Notes: generated by a model from the letters alone, not told the origin. A DNA stretch of 64,000 nucleotides from an uncultured Anaerolineae bacterium (GCA_938022205.1 CALIEB010000024.1:62001-126000), one strand, 5' to 3'. Numbered from the stretch's first letter, positions 42,395 through 51,901 are shown. Made by a program: numbers and translations.

Positions 42395-43546
42395 ATGAAG
42401 ATGTTAGCGTTGGTGATAGGCATTTTAGCGGTCGTGGCATTTGGGTTCTCTTTGGTCGAAGTAGGGGGCGCGGGCGACGTGCGCGCCAGCACGCGCATCG
42501 AAGCCAGTGCCGCCAGCAGCGAAGGCTTTGCGCAAGCTATTGCGCCGTTCGCTTGGCAGTTCCCTCGTGATTTCGGCGCGCATCCCGAGTTCCAAACGGA
42601 ATGGTGGTATTACACCGGCAACTTGACGGCGGAAAGCGGCGAACGCTTCGGCTTCCAGTTCACCATCTTTCGCCGCGCCATCACGCCCGAGCGCGCTGCG
42701 TCCGCCAGCGAATGGCGCGACAACCAGCTATACATGGCGCACTTTACGATTTCCGACATTGCGGGCGGCAAGTTTTACCACGACGAACGCTTTAGCCGCA
42801 GCGGCGCGGGGCTAGCAGGCGCGCAGGGCGAGCCGCACTACCGCGTTTGGCTGGAGGATTGGCAGGTGGTCGCGCTGGACGACGCGGCGCAGCGCACGCG
42901 CTTGCGAGCACAAAACGCCGTGATGGGGCTGGACGTGACATTCGTGCAGGTCAAGCCCCCAGCCTTACAAGGCGACAACGGCTTGTCGCCCAAGAGCGCG
43001 GAAGTGGGCAACGCCAGCTACTACTACTCGCTCTCGCGGCTTTTGACCGAAGGCACGCTCACGCTCAACGGCAAGACCTACGCTGTGAGCGGGCTGACGT
43101 GGCGTGACCACGAGTTTAGCACCAGCGCGCTGGGCGACGGCGCGCAGGGTTGGGACTGGTTCGGGCTGATTTTCGACGACGGCAGCGAGCTGATGCTTGG
43201 CAAGATACGCTTGCAAGACGGCGGGCGCGAGATGGCGTTTGGCGGCATGTACATCTTCCCCGACGGCAGCACGCGCTACCTGCCTGCCGAAACGTTCACC
43301 ATTACGCCCACGCGCACGTGGCAAAGCCCGCACACGGGCGCGCTCTACCCTGCTGGCTGGGACGTGCGCATCGCAGCAGGCGACCTGCAGCTGGCGTTTG
43401 CGGTCACGCCGCTGATGGCTGACCAAGAGCTGCACGGCACCAACGTGAGCTATTGGGAAGGCGCGGTCAGCGTGTCGGGCGATGTCACAGGCGTGGGCTA
43501 TGCCGAGCTGACCGGCTATGTCGAGACGATGGAAGGGCGTTTCTAG
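42395..43546 (+). CDS. Lipocalin-like secreted hydrolase (CrtC/AttH family)
   Basis: A 383-residue protein with an N-terminal hydrophobic signal/anchor (LALVIGILAVVAFGFSLVEV). The core has the family hallmark HPEFQTEWWYYTGNL, then FGFQFTIFRRA and MAHFTISDI, and the second lipocalin half with GLTWRDHEFSTSALG and GWDWFGLIFDDGSELM. Members include carotenoid 1,2-hydratase (CrtC) and AttH-type proteins. With no carotenoid genes nearby, a role in carotenoid hydration is only one option. It is probably exported. Confidence 0.85.
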   Translation: MKMLALVIGILAVVAFGFSLVEVGGAGDVRASTRIEASAASSEGFAQAIAPFAWQFPRDFGAHPEFQTEWWYYTGNLTAESGERFGFQFTIFRRAITPERAASASEWRDNQLYMAHFTISDIAGGKFYHDERFSRSGAGLAGAQGEPHYRVWLEDWQVVALDDAAQRTRLRAQNAVMGLDVTFVQVKPPALQGDNGLSPKSAEVGNASYYYSLSRLLTEGTLTLNGKTYAVSGLTWRDHEFSTSALGDGAQGWDWFGLIFDDGSELMLGKIRLQDGGREMAFGGMYIFPDGSTRYLPAETFTITPTRTWQSPHTGALYPAGWDVRIAAGDLQLAFAVTPLMADQELHGTNVSYWEGAVSVSGDVTGVGYAELTGYVETMEGRF

Positions 43547-43571
43547 CTGGGCTAACGCCGTACCCGCGCGC

Positions 43572-45608
43572 TCAGTCGACCTCTACGAACTCGTCGACGA
43601 GGCGGGCGACGGCTTTGGCAACTGCTTCCGCCGTCAGCCCGTATTCAACGTAGAGCCTTTCGTAGGGCGCGCTTGCGCCGAAGGTGTCCACACCCAGCGG
43701 CACGCCGATTTGCCCGGTGTACTTTTGCCAGCCCAACGTGACACCCGCTTCGACCGACACGCGCAGCGGCACGTCGCTGGGTAGCACCGCCTCACGATAG
43801 TTTTCGTCCTGCGCGTCGAAAAGCTCCCAGCACGGCATGGAGACCACGCGCACTTTGACACCGATATTCTCTAACATGGCGAACGCCTCAAGCGCAAGAT
43901 GAACCTCGCTGCCTGTCGCCAAGATAATCGCGTCGGGCATGCCCTTCTTGACGCGTGGCGATTCCGCCAGCACGTAGCCGCCGCGCGCCACACCCTCGTG
44001 AATGCCCTCGACGTTGTCGCTGTGGAGCACGGGCAAGTCTTGGCGGCTTAGCACGAGCGCACAGGGATGCGAACACTGCATGATAGCCCGCCACGCGCCC
44101 GCCGTCTCGTTGGCATCCGCAGGGCGGAACACGTGCAGGTTGGGCATGGCGCGCAAGCTCATGACGTGTTCAACGGGTTGGTGCGTCGGACCGTCCTCGC
44201 CCAAGCCAATGCTGTCATGCGTGAAGACGAACACGGTGGGGATGTCCATCAGGGCAGCAAGGCGAACCGCCCCGCGCATGTAGTCGCTGAAGGTCAAGAA
44301 CGTGGCGGCGTAGGGCTTGACAATGCCGCCGTGCAGTGCTAGCCCGTTGACAATTGCCGCCATGCCGTGTTCGCGCACGCCAAAGCGCAGGTTGCGCTCG
44401 GCGGGCTGGCGATGTGCGGTGCTGGGCGCGCCCTTGATGAGCGTCTTGGTGCTGCCGGCGAGGTCGGCATCGCCGCCTATCATGGTGGGGAAATGCGCCG
44501 CGATGGCGTTGAGCGCGTCGCCGCCCGCGTTGCGCGTGGCAATGGGCTTGTCGCCGCTGTAGACAGGTAGGTCTTTTGTCCATGTCGTGTGCTGCGCTGG
44601 GTTGTGGGCGATATCCCACTGGCGCGCGAGGTCAGGGAAAGCGGCGCGCCACGCCTCAAAGCGCGCTTGCCACTCGCGCTGCTGCGCCTGCCCGCGTTCG
44701 ACCGCCTCACGGAAGTGTTCTAGCGCGTCGCTTGGCACAAGGAACGTCGCGTCTTCCGCCCACCCATATGCCCGCTTGGTCAAGCGCACCTCTTCCGCGC
44801 CCAATGGCGAGCCGTGCGCCTTTGCCGAGTTGGCTTTGTTGGGGCTGCCGTAGCCGATAATCGTGCGCACGGCGATAAGGCTGGGCTTGTCAGTGACCGC
44901 CTTCGCGGCTTGGATGGCTTGGTCAATCGCTTCCACGTCGTTGCCGTCGGCGACGCTGAGCGTGTGCCAGCCTTGCGACTGAAAACGCTGCGCCACGTCT
45001 TCGGTGAAGGTCATTTCCGCCGCGCCGTCAAGCGTGATTTTGTTGTCGTCGTACAAGAAAATGAGCTTGCCCAAGCCCCAATGCCCCGCCAGCGCACACG
45101 CCTCGATGAACACACCTTCCATAAGGTCGCCGTCGCTGACAATGGCGTAGGTGTAGTGGTCGACGATGGGATAGCCCTCGCGGTTGAAGGTCTTGGCGAG
45201 GAAGGCTTCGGCAAGTGCCATGCCGACGGCGTTCGCGCCGCCTTGCCCTAACGGGCCCGTCGTCGTTTCCACACCCGCCGTGTGGCGATACTCGGGATGA
45301 CCGGGCGTTTTGCTGCCCCACTGGCGAAAGTTTTTCAGGTCGTCCAGCGAAAGGTCATAGCCCGTCAAGTGTAGCAGCGCGTAGAGCAGCATGCTACCAT
45401 GTCCCGCGCTCAGCACGAAGCGGTCGCGGTTCGCCCAATGCGGGTCAGTGGGATTGTGGCGCAGGTGGCGCGTCCAGAGCGTGTATGCCATCGCGGCTGC
45501 GCCCATCGGCAGCCCGGGGTGTCCGCTGTTGGCTTTTTGCACAGCATCCATCGCTAGGGTGCGAATGGTGTTGATAGCGCGCGTTTGCAAGTCGTGGGTA
45601 ACGTTCAC
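43572..45608 (-). CDS. tkt: Transketolase
   Basis: A 678-residue thiamine-diphosphate enzyme of the pentose-phosphate pathway. Visible are [32 protein letters not shown], the ThDP-binding [14 protein letters not shown]...[10 protein letters not shown], the pyrimidine-binding [13 protein letters not shown], and [20 protein letters not shown]. Length and domain order are complete. The start is taken as GTG 45608, because AAAAAGG lies 9 bp before it. The ATG at 45617 directly abuts that sequence. A minus-strand TATACT at 45650-45655 is the likely -10. Confidence 0.95.
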   Translation of the reverse strand: MNVTHDLQTRAINTIRTLAMDAVQKANSGHPGLPMGAAAMAYTLWTRHLRHNPTDPHWANRDRFVLSAGHGSMLLYALLHLTGYDLSLDDLKNFRQWGSKTPGHPEYRHTAGVETTTGPLGQGGANAVGMALAEAFLAKTFNREGYPIVDHYTYAIVSDGDLMEGVFIEACALAGHWGLGKLIFLYDDNKITLDGAAEMTFTEDVAQRFQSQGWHTLSVADGNDVEAIDQAIQAAKAVTDKPSLIAVRTIIGYGSPNKANSAKAHGSPLGAEEVRLTKRAYGWAEDATFLVPSDALEHFREAVERGQAQQREWQARFEAWRAAFPDLARQWDIAHNPAQHTTWTKDLPVYSGDKPIATRNAGGDALNAIAAHFPTMIGGDADLAGSTKTLIKGAPSTAHRQPAERNLRFGVREHGMAAIVNGLALHGGIVKPYAATFLTFSDYMRGAVRLAALMDIPTVFVFTHDSIGLGEDGPTHQPVEHVMSLRAMPNLHVFRPADANETAGAWRAIMQCSHPCALVLSRQDLPVLHSDNVEGIHEGVARGGYVLAESPRVKKGMPDAIILATGSEVHLALEAFAMLENIGVKVRVVSMPCWELFDAQDENYREAVLPSDVPLRVSVEAGVTLGWQKYTGQIGVPLGVDTFGASAPYERLYVEYGLTAEAVAKAVARLVDEFVEVD

Positions 45609-45691
45609 AATGACCATCCTTTTTCGGTAAGCAAGACGAGGCAGCCCAAAGTATAGAGCAAAAAGGACGCGCTAAAAAGTACAAACTGCTG

Positions 45692-45700
45692 TGCTATAAT
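45692..45700 (+). promoter_or_regulatory. Extended -10 promoter of the TPR gene
   Basis: TGC-TATAAT lies 46 bp before ATG 45747, divergent from the transketolase promoter at 45650-45655. It rules out a start at 45699. Confidence 0.6.
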
Positions 45701-45746
45701 GGGCGGCGCACCCACCAAGACAGCCATTCCCACAAAGGAACAACGC

Positions 45747-46646
45747 ATGAGCGACCTTCTCACACAGGCGCAAGCCTTGATAGACGACGAGAACTACAGC
45801 GAAGCCATCGCGCTCTTGAGCGAAGCCATTGCGCAGGACAGCCAAAACGCCGCCTATTACTATCAGCGCGGCATCGCCTATCGCGAGAACGACCAGTACA
45901 AAGAGGCGTTGGCGGATTTCGACCGCGCCACGCGCCTGCAGCCCAAAGAAGCGATCTACTACGTCGGGCGCGGCATCTTGCACACCTACTGCTCGCGCTA
46001 CGACGACGCGATGAGCGACTTCAAGCGCGCCATTAAGCTCGACCCAACGTGCGCCCGTGCCTATGCGGAACGCGGCGACCTGTTCGCCCGCAAAGGCAAC
46101 CTAGCGAAGGCGTTGGAAGATTACAACAAAGCCATTGAACTTGACCCCACGCAAGTCGAGGCGTTTTACAGTCGTGGCGTGCTGTACAGCGACAAGAACG
46201 ACCATAAGGCGGCACTAGCGGACTATAACAGCGCGCTCGCGCTTGACCCCGACTACGCTGACATTTACGTAAGTCGCGGCGCAACGCACTTCTTTTTGGA
46301 CGATTACCCCGCGTCGCTGGCGGATTTCGACAAGGCGTTGGAGCTAGAGCCAGACAACCCGCGCGCGCTCAACAATCGCGGCGTGCTGCGCTTCACGATG
46401 GGCGACCCCAAAGCCGCGCTGGAAGATTATGCGAAGGCGTTTGAGCAACTGCCCACCGAACGCCTGTTGATTGGCGGCGTGGCGGTCTGTTCGCACGCGC
46501 TGGGTGAAGTGGACAAGGCGCGCGAGCTGTGGCGTGCGCTGGTCAAGCTCGACCGCCGCTACCTCAACCCTGAATGGGTGGGGCAAGAGCTGCTTTGGCC
46601 CCCCGCGCTGGTGGACGAAGTGCGCAAGCTGGTGGCAGGGCTTTAA
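45747..46646 (+). CDS. Tetratricopeptide-repeat protein
   Basis: 299 residues consisting of about seven canonical TPRs (for example YYQRGIAYRENDQYKEALAD, YSRGVLYSDKNDHKAALADY, NNRGVLRFTMGDPKAALEDY) and a C-terminal helical segment similar to the one ending the TPR protein at 24870. There is no signal peptide. It is probably a cytoplasmic interaction scaffold. ATG 45747 has AAAGGAA upstream. It is divergent from tkt and is followed by an insertion-sequence remnant. Confidence 0.88.
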   Translation: MSDLLTQAQALIDDENYSEAIALLSEAIAQDSQNAAYYYQRGIAYRENDQYKEALADFDRATRLQPKEAIYYVGRGILHTYCSRYDDAMSDFKRAIKLDPTCARAYAERGDLFARKGNLAKALEDYNKAIELDPTQVEAFYSRGVLYSDKNDHKAALADYNSALALDPDYADIYVSRGATHFFLDDYPASLADFDKALELEPDNPRALNNRGVLRFTMGDPKAALEDYAKAFEQLPTERLLIGGVAVCSHALGEVDKARELWRALVKLDRRYLNPEWVGQELLWPPALVDEVRKLVAGL

Positions 46647-46686
46647 GCCTTTATCGCACGGGCTGCTGGCACGTTGGGCGCATACG

Positions 46687-47070
46687 CGCCGTACCAGTAC
46701 TGGCATCCCTGTTGCCTTTGAAAGCTGCCCAGCCTCCGAGCATGATTTAACGCCTTTGCACGAACTGGCGTTTGTCTTACCAGAGGGGGCGCGCTTGTTG
46801 GGTGACAAGGGCTATTTATCCCGAGCAGATGCGCAAAGTCTCTTGGCAGCAACAGGTGTGCATTGAGTGCCTCCCAAGCGCAAAAACATGTTGCCTAATG
46901 TCCAGGTAGACAATGACGACCTCAAACGCTATCGTAAACGCATTGAGACCGTGAACAGCCAACTTGAGGCGATGGGAATTCAACGACTTCATGCACGCAC
47001 GAACAGCGGGTTCGACTTAAAGGTATGGGCAAGCCTCTTTGCCCTTATCTTGACCAATCTTATCAACTAG
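46687..47070 (+). pseudogene. Remnant of an IS982-like transposase, 5'-truncated and interrupted by a stop
   Basis: One reading frame gives GIPVAFESCPASEHDLTPLH, then LPEGARLLGDKGYLS (a DDE-transposase second Asp region), then an in-frame TGA at 46864-46866, then RYRKRIETVNSQLEAMGIQ and a hydrophobic tail. The order matches the C-terminal half of IS982-family transposases. The N-terminal half and both terminal inverted repeats are missing. It lies between a TPR gene and tRNA-Lys. It is inactive. Confidence 0.65.
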
Positions 47071-47144
47071 CAATTAAAGTGTCGTATAAAGCCAAACAGG
47101 CGACCCTAAAGCCGCCTGCCTTGTGCCTTTGCCACTTCTTAGAG

Positions 47145-47217
47145 TGACCCCGGTAGGACTCGAACCTACAACCAATTGATTAAGAGTCAACTGCTCTGCC
47201 AATTGAGCTACGAGGCC
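47145..47217 (-). tRNA. tRNA-Lys (anticodon CTT)
   Basis: Read on the minus strand, a complete 73-nt cloverleaf: acceptor GGCCTCG pairs with CGGGGTC (two G-U pairs), D-arm with AGCTCAATTGGCAGAGC, anticodon loop CTCTTAA, and T-arm with GGTTCGAGTCC. The CCA end is not encoded. Confidence 0.95.
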
Positions 47218-47305
47218 ATTTAGGTGTGTAGTATACGCACAGGCGCGCAAAAATCAAGGGTGTGCTAGGCGTATTGCCGCGCGTCGCGCTGTGGTGTCGT
47301 GCTTG

Positions 47306-47321
47306 TGTGACATTTGTCACA
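47306..47321. promoter_or_regulatory. CRP/FNR-type operator upstream of cydAB
   Basis: TGTGAC-ATTT-GTCACA is a perfect 16-bp palindrome that fits the TGTGA-N6-TCACA consensus of the CRP/FNR family. Its centre is about 65 bp upstream of the predicted cydA transcription start, near a class I activator position. The -35 of that promoter is poor, as expected for an activated promoter. Confidence 0.65.
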
Positions 47322-47344
47322 ATAGAAGGGTGCGTTTTATTAGC

Positions 47345-47372
47345 TTTGTGTGAGTACCGCAAGAATTAGAAT
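47345..47372 (+). promoter_or_regulatory. Promoter of cydAB
   Basis: TAGAAT at 47367-47372 with a weak TTTGTG at 47345-47350 (16-bp spacer). The ATG at 47411 follows a GGAG sequence. Confidence 0.45.
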
Positions 47373-47410
47373 AGAAACAACAAGCCAACAAACACATAGG
47401 AGTTTTCGGC

Positions 47411-48832
47411 ATGTCCGTTCTTGACCTCGCACGGCTTCAATTTGCCGTGACTACGCTGTTTCATTACATCTTTGTGCCACTCACCATCGGGCTATCGCTA
47501 ATGGTTGCCATCATGCAAACGCAGTACGTGCGCACGGGCGACGAGGGCTACAAGCACATGACGAAATTCTGGGGCAAGCTGTTCCTCATCAACTTCGCTA
47601 TGGGTGTGGTGACAGGCATTGTACAAGAGTTTCAATTCGGCATGGGCTGGTCGGAATATTCGCGCTTTGTGGGCGATATTTTCGGCGCGCCGCTGGCGAT
47701 TGAGGCGTTGATGGCGTTCTTCATCGAAAGCACGTTCATCGGCTTGTGGATTTTCGGCTGGGATAAGCTGCCCAAGCGCATCCACCTCTTCAGCATCTGG
47801 ATGGTCGCGCTGGCAACCAACATCTCCAGCTTGTGGATTTTGATTGCCAACAGTTGGATGCAAAACCCCGTCGGCTACGAAATCGTCAACGGGCGCGCCC
47901 AGATGATCGACTTCGGCGCAGTGGTCACCAACCCCAACGTCTTCTTGCAATTCCCGCACGTTGTGCTAAGCGCGTTCGCCACCGCCGGCTTCTTCGTCAT
48001 GGGCGTGAGCGCGTACCGCCTGCTGCGTGGCAAGGACGATCTGGAACGTTTGAACTTCTCGCGCTCGCTCAAGTTCGGCATCGTGTTCGCGCTGCTATCG
48101 CTGCCAGCCACGATGTGGTTCGGTCACCTCTCGGGGCAGTTCTTGGTCGAAAAGCAACCGATGAAGCTGGCGGCGGTCGAGGCGTTGTGGGAAAGCGAAG
48201 ACCCGGCCAGCCTCTCGTTCTTCCAAATCGGCGACGAAGCCAACCGTCAGGCACTCATTAACATCCGCATTCCCTCGCTGCTGAGCTTCTTGACTTACGA
48301 CACATTCGACGGGCTGGTACCCGGCATCAACGACCTCAACGCTTACTATCAAAAGCAGTACGCAGGCGTGTACGGCGAAGACGCGGACTTCGTGCCGCCG
48401 ATGATTTGGATGCTATACTGGAGCTTCCGCGCGATGGTGGGCTTCGGCATCCTGATGAGCTTCATCGCATTGGTCGGCGTTGTGCTGTGGTGGCGCAAAA
48501 CGCTCAGCACGGCGGGCTGGTATCTGGCTCCGCTGCCGATTTTGATTGCGCTGCCGTACATCGCTAACAGCACAGGCTGGATGATTACCGAGCTTGGGCG
48601 GCAGCCTTGGATTGTGCAAGGCTTAATGCGCACGCAGGATGCCATCTCGCCCAACTTGACCGTGCTTGAGGTAGGCTTGTCGTTGGTGGGCTTTACGCTA
48701 GTCTACGGCTTGCTTTCGGTGGCAAACTTCTACCTGCTGTGGAAATATGGCAGCAAGAACCGCATCACCGCCGAAATTCTGCCCATGCCTACCCCCGCGT
48801 CGGACAACCTGCGCCTTGAAAATGCGTACTAG
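47411..48832 (+). CDS. cydA: Cytochrome bd ubiquinol oxidase subunit I
   Basis: A 473-residue haem-binding subunit of the high-affinity terminal oxidase that reduces O2 with quinol. It has about nine transmembrane helices. The conserved His18 near the N-terminus (TLFHYIFVPLTIG) is the expected haem ligand, with a second His in QFPHVVLSAFATAGFF. GWMITELGRQPWIVQGLMRT belongs to the quinol/haem region near the C-terminal half. The periplasmic Q loop is short. It is co-transcribed with cydB (16-bp gap). A CRP/FNR-like site suggests oxygen- or redox-linked control. Confidence 0.95.
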   Translation: MSVLDLARLQFAVTTLFHYIFVPLTIGLSLMVAIMQTQYVRTGDEGYKHMTKFWGKLFLINFAMGVVTGIVQEFQFGMGWSEYSRFVGDIFGAPLAIEALMAFFIESTFIGLWIFGWDKLPKRIHLFSIWMVALATNISSLWILIANSWMQNPVGYEIVNGRAQMIDFGAVVTNPNVFLQFPHVVLSAFATAGFFVMGVSAYRLLRGKDDLERLNFSRSLKFGIVFALLSLPATMWFGHLSGQFLVEKQPMKLAAVEALWESEDPASLSFFQIGDEANRQALINIRIPSLLSFLTYDTFDGLVPGINDLNAYYQKQYAGVYGEDADFVPPMIWMLYWSFRAMVGFGILMSFIALVGVVLWWRKTLSTAGWYLAPLPILIALPYIANSTGWMITELGRQPWIVQGLMRTQDAISPNLTVLEVGLSLVGFTLVYGLLSVANFYLLWKYGSKNRITAEILPMPTPASDNLRLENAY

Positions 48833-48848
48833 TTAGGAGTGTGCTGCC

Positions 48849-49865
48849 ATGATTGATTTGAACGTCGTGTGGTTTCTGCTGGTTGCGGTGCTGTTTACAG
48901 GCTTTTTCTTCCTCGAAGGCTTCGATTACGGCGTAGGCATCTTGCTGCCCTTCGTCGGGCGCGACGACAAAGAACGCCGCATTGTCATCAACACGATTGG
49001 TCCCCACTGGGACGGCAACGAGGTGTGGCTGCTCACGGCGGGTGGGGCGATTTTCGCCGCCTTCCCCAACTGGTACGCGACGCTGTTCAGCGGCTTTTAT
49101 CTCGCGCTCTTCCTCATTTTGGTCGGTTTAATCGTGCGCGGCGTGGCGTTTGAGTTCCGCAGCAAGGACGAAAACCCGCTGTGGCGCAAAACGTGGGATG
49201 CCGCCATCTTCATCGGCAGCTTCCTGCCCGCGCTGCTGTGGGGCGTGGCGTTCGCCAACATCGTGCGCGGCGTGCCTATCAACGAGAACATGACGTTTAC
49301 GGGCAACCTGCTGACGCTGCTCAACCCCTACAGCCTGCTCGGCGGCGTGGTCACGCTGACGCTGTTCACGCTGCACGGCGCGCTCTTCTTAAGCCTCAAA
49401 ACCGACGGCGTGGTGCTAGAGCGCGTGCAAAAGCTGCTCAAAGGGCTGTGGCTGCCGCTAGTCGTGGTCGTGCTGCTGTTCGTGGGCTGGAGCTTCTTTG
49501 AAACCGATTTGTTCGAGGGTTTCAACCTCGTGCAAGGCGTGGGGCTGCTGGGCGCGGTGGTCGCGCTCTTAGGCGCAGGCTGGGCAATTTTCAACGCCAA
49601 GTACGGGCGCGCTTTCATCGGCACGGGCGTGACGATTGTCGGCACGACGGCGTTCCTCTTTGGCGGCTTGTTCCCGCGCGTGATGCCCTCGTCGTTGGGT
49701 GCAGAGTTTGACCTGACCATCTACAACGCCTCTTCCAGCCCCTACACGCTGCAGGTGATGACGGTGGTCGCGCTCATCTTCGTGCCGCTAGTGCTGCTGT
49801 ATCAAGGGTGGACATATTGGGTGTTCCGCAAGCGCGTGACCGCCAACAGCCACCTTGAATACTAA
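48849..49865 (+). CDS. cydB: Cytochrome bd ubiquinol oxidase subunit II
   Basis: A 338-residue partner membrane subunit with about eight transmembrane helices. The first 75 residues show the family hallmarks FFLEGFDYGVGILLPFVGRD, GPHWDGNEVWLLTAGGAIFA and FPNWYATLFSGFYL. It is second in the cydAB operon and is followed by a terminator. No cydX or cydDC genes are visible in the window. Confidence 0.95.
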   Translation: MIDLNVVWFLLVAVLFTGFFFLEGFDYGVGILLPFVGRDDKERRIVINTIGPHWDGNEVWLLTAGGAIFAAFPNWYATLFSGFYLALFLILVGLIVRGVAFEFRSKDENPLWRKTWDAAIFIGSFLPALLWGVAFANIVRGVPINENMTFTGNLLTLLNPYSLLGGVVTLTLFTLHGALFLSLKTDGVVLERVQKLLKGLWLPLVVVVLLFVGWSFFETDLFEGFNLVQGVGLLGAVVALLGAGWAIFNAKYGRAFIGTGVTIVGTTAFLFGGLFPRVMPSSLGAEFDLTIYNASSSPYTLQVMTVVALIFVPLVLLYQGWTYWVFRKRVTANSHLEY

Positions 49866-49887
49866 TCCTTTTCCTCCTTTTGGGTTG

Positions 49888-49922
49888 AAGGGGCAGGCGG
49901 CGTGTGGTCGCCTGCCCCTTTA
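49888..49922. terminator. Terminator after cydB
   Basis: A perfect 12-bp stem, AAGGGGCAGGCG pairing with CGCCTGCCCCTT, has a 9-nt loop and is followed by TATGTT. It serves cydAB and possibly the convergent gene at 49942. Confidence 0.82.
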
Positions 49923-49941
49923 TGTTGCCTAGGGCTTGCCC

Positions 49942-50451
49942 TTACCATTGCAAATCGTAGATTTTGGCGTTTTCTTGCTCACGCCTAGCGACGCGAATGG
50001 GCGTATCTGGCGGACTGAAGCGTTTGACCATGCCGTAACAGAGACCATAGACGAGGTCAGTAGGCAACGGCAGGTCGGTAAAAATAAAGCGCACATGGTT
50101 AGGACCGAGATGCTCGACCTCAATATCGCCAGGGTGACCATTGCGCCAGCCGCCATAGTGCATCTGCGGCGCGATGGCTAAGGCATCTTCCATCGTCTTG
50201 ACCTCTGGCGGATAGGTCACTGTTTCAGCTACGTTGATGCCAATCGCCACTAGGTTGAAAAGTCCGTTAGGTGCTTCTTCCAAATCATAATAAAAATCGC
50301 TGACCTGCTGGGCTGAATACCACTTGTCCGCTTCGATGTGCGTGAGTCCGTGCTTCTCACGGTATGGACGCACGTCCTCTTCGTTCAACGACCCAATGAT
50401 GCCGAGCAAATACGCCCCACTCACCTCTAAACCTGCTGGAACTTTTGGCAT
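49942..50451 (-). CDS. Uncharacterised protein of 169 residues
   Basis: No family recognised with confidence. The protein is soluble and acidic-to-neutral, with no signal peptide. Notable stretches are DKWYSAQQVSDFYYDLEE, GWRNGHPGDIEVEHLGPNHV and PLPTDLVYGLCYGMVKRFSP. The last pattern (a PxPxDLVYGxxxGxxxRF motif near the C-terminus) recalls small ligand-binding domains of the heme-NO/4-vinyl-reductase-like kind, but this is a weak impression. It is monocistronic, with an AT-rich upstream region containing TATACT. Confidence 0.72.
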   Translation of the reverse strand: MPKVPAGLEVSGAYLLGIIGSLNEEDVRPYREKHGLTHIEADKWYSAQQVSDFYYDLEEAPNGLFNLVAIGINVAETVTYPPEVKTMEDALAIAPQMHYGGWRNGHPGDIEVEHLGPNHVRFIFTDLPLPTDLVYGLCYGMVKRFSPPDTPIRVARREQENAKIYDLQW

Positions 50452-50563
50452 GACGCTCTCCTATTGAAACAAAGCTATTTTTATTATTAAGTATATACAA
50501 CTCATCAACCAATTTTGCTTAAGAAATAGCACTAATGACGTGGTCACGCAAGGGCTTTCACGC

Positions 50564-51118
50564 TCACGCCTCGTCATCTTTGTTCGCGTCTTCGACCGCT
50601 TCGAGCAGCCCTTCAAGCATCGCAGGCAGCAATGCCATCAGCGCGGCGGCAAGCTGTGGGTTGTCATGCAGGTGGGCTTCTACCTCATCAAGGATGTGCA
50701 GCTGCCCCGCCACGACAACGCGCATCAAGCCAACTGTGCGCGCCAGCACATGCGCCAGCAGCGTGGGGTCAGCCGTGCGCAGCAGCAGCCATGCCCCGCT
50801 CATCATCAGCGGCAGCGTCGCAAGCATCACCAGCGACAAGCTCGCCATGACCGCGTCGCGCACTTCGCGCGGCAGCTCTTGCAGGCTTGCCTGCGCCTCA
50901 ATCGTTTGGGCGAGGCGTGCCATAATCGTGACAGCAAGGTGGCGCGGGGCGCGCATGTGCGGCGCGCTGGCAAGGACGCGGTCGACATCCTCAAGGCGCG
51001 CGTACTCGCGGGCGGCTTGCTCGTCCTTTTGCAAACTGGTGAACAAGGCATGCCGCAGTTCCTCGCTCAGCACACCGTCGAGGCTCTCTTGCATCCATTG
51101 GCGTAAGGTGTCGGACAT
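50564..51118 (-). CDS. Putative anti-sigma factor-like membrane protein, cognate to the ECF sigma gene
   Basis: 184 residues, lying 5 bp downstream of an ECF sigma gene. The N-terminal 60 residues (LRQWMQESLDGVLSEELRHA and on to FTSLQKDEQAAREYARLEDV) have the helical layout of anti-sigma domains, but the HxxxCxxC zinc motif is absent. A hydrophobic helix (SLSLVMLATLPLMMSGAWLLL) lies near residue 105, and the C-terminal part ends in an acidic tail. The context makes it the likely membrane regulator of the sigma factor. Binding is inferred only from gene order and fold pattern. Confidence 0.65.
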   Translation of the reverse strand: MSDTLRQWMQESLDGVLSEELRHALFTSLQKDEQAAREYARLEDVDRVLASAPHMRAPRHLAVTIMARLAQTIEAQASLQELPREVRDAVMASLSLVMLATLPLMMSGAWLLLRTADPTLLAHVLARTVGLMRVVVAGQLHILDEVEAHLHDNPQLAAALMALLPAMLEGLLEAVEDANKDDEA

Positions 51119-51123
51119 AACGG

Positions 51124-51729
51124 CTAGCTCTCTCTCAACCGCCCGCTCTCAAGGCGTGAGCGCGTCGGCTTTACAGTGTGGGCATCCGCCAGCATCTGGC
51201 GCGCGCGAAACAGTCGGCTCTTAATCGCGCTTTCGGTCGTGTTCAGGGCGGAGGCAATCTCTTGATAGCTGTAATCATACCAGTAGCGCAGTACAACGGC
51301 GATGCGATATTCCGGCGCGAGCGTGTTGAGCATCGCTTGGATGATGGCACTATTCTCGTTGCGCAGCGTCACCTCTTCGGGCAGCGGCTCATTGCTTTGC
51401 AAGCTCAACGACGCGCCCTCTTCCAGCGTCTCATCGAGCGAGTGCATTTGTACGCGCCGCTTGCGCAGGCAATCAATGGCGTGGTTAGAGGCAATGCTGA
51501 GCAGCCACGTTTTGAACGAGCGCGAGGGGTCATAGCTTTTCAGGTGATAGAAGGCACGGATGAAGGTTTCTTGCGTTGCGTCCTCCGCTTCGCCGCCGTC
51601 GCCAAGCATGCGGTAGCACAAATTGTACACCGCGTCCGTAAAGCTGTACACCAGCTCCGCAAAGGCATCTTGGTCACCTTCGCGGGCATGGGCAATCCAT
51701 TGCAGCAAGGTGGCATCCGATTCCGACAT
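51124..51729 (-). CDS. ECF RNA polymerase sigma factor (RpoE/SigW-like)
   Basis: 201 residues. Region 2 shows DAFAELVYSFTDAVYNLCYR and DATQETFIRAFYHLKSYDPS. Region 4 shows APEYRIAVVLRYWYDYSYQE followed by IASALNTTESAIKSRLFRAR, a helix-turn-helix for -35 recognition. The length is normal for a group IV sigma factor. The gene has a good start and is followed within 5 bp by the anti-sigma-like gene. It probably governs an envelope or stress regulon. Confidence 0.93.
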   Translation of the reverse strand: MSESDATLLQWIAHAREGDQDAFAELVYSFTDAVYNLCYRMLGDGGEAEDATQETFIRAFYHLKSYDPSRSFKTWLLSIASNHAIDCLRKRRVQMHSLDETLEEGASLSLQSNEPLPEEVTLRNENSAIIQAMLNTLAPEYRIAVVLRYWYDYSYQEIASALNTTESAIKSRLFRARQMLADAHTVKPTRSRLESGRLRES

Positions 51730-51901
51730 GCCGCGCTCCGTCCTAAGTGAACATCTTTATTGTAGCGCAAGCCCGCACTTTCCCCACACCCTACTTTCGG
51801 GGGGATATTTTTCGCGACGCGGCGTATGTAAAAACGCATCGCCATGCGGTATCATGCGCTGTGTGTGGATGCTGTTCGTGGCAGCGCAGACCGTGCAACC
51901 A

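Noticed and set aside
46471-46686. Upstream part of the transposase frame inside the TPR gene
   Set aside because: This stretch is the out-of-frame reading of TPR codons; transposase-like sequence begins only after the TPR stop.
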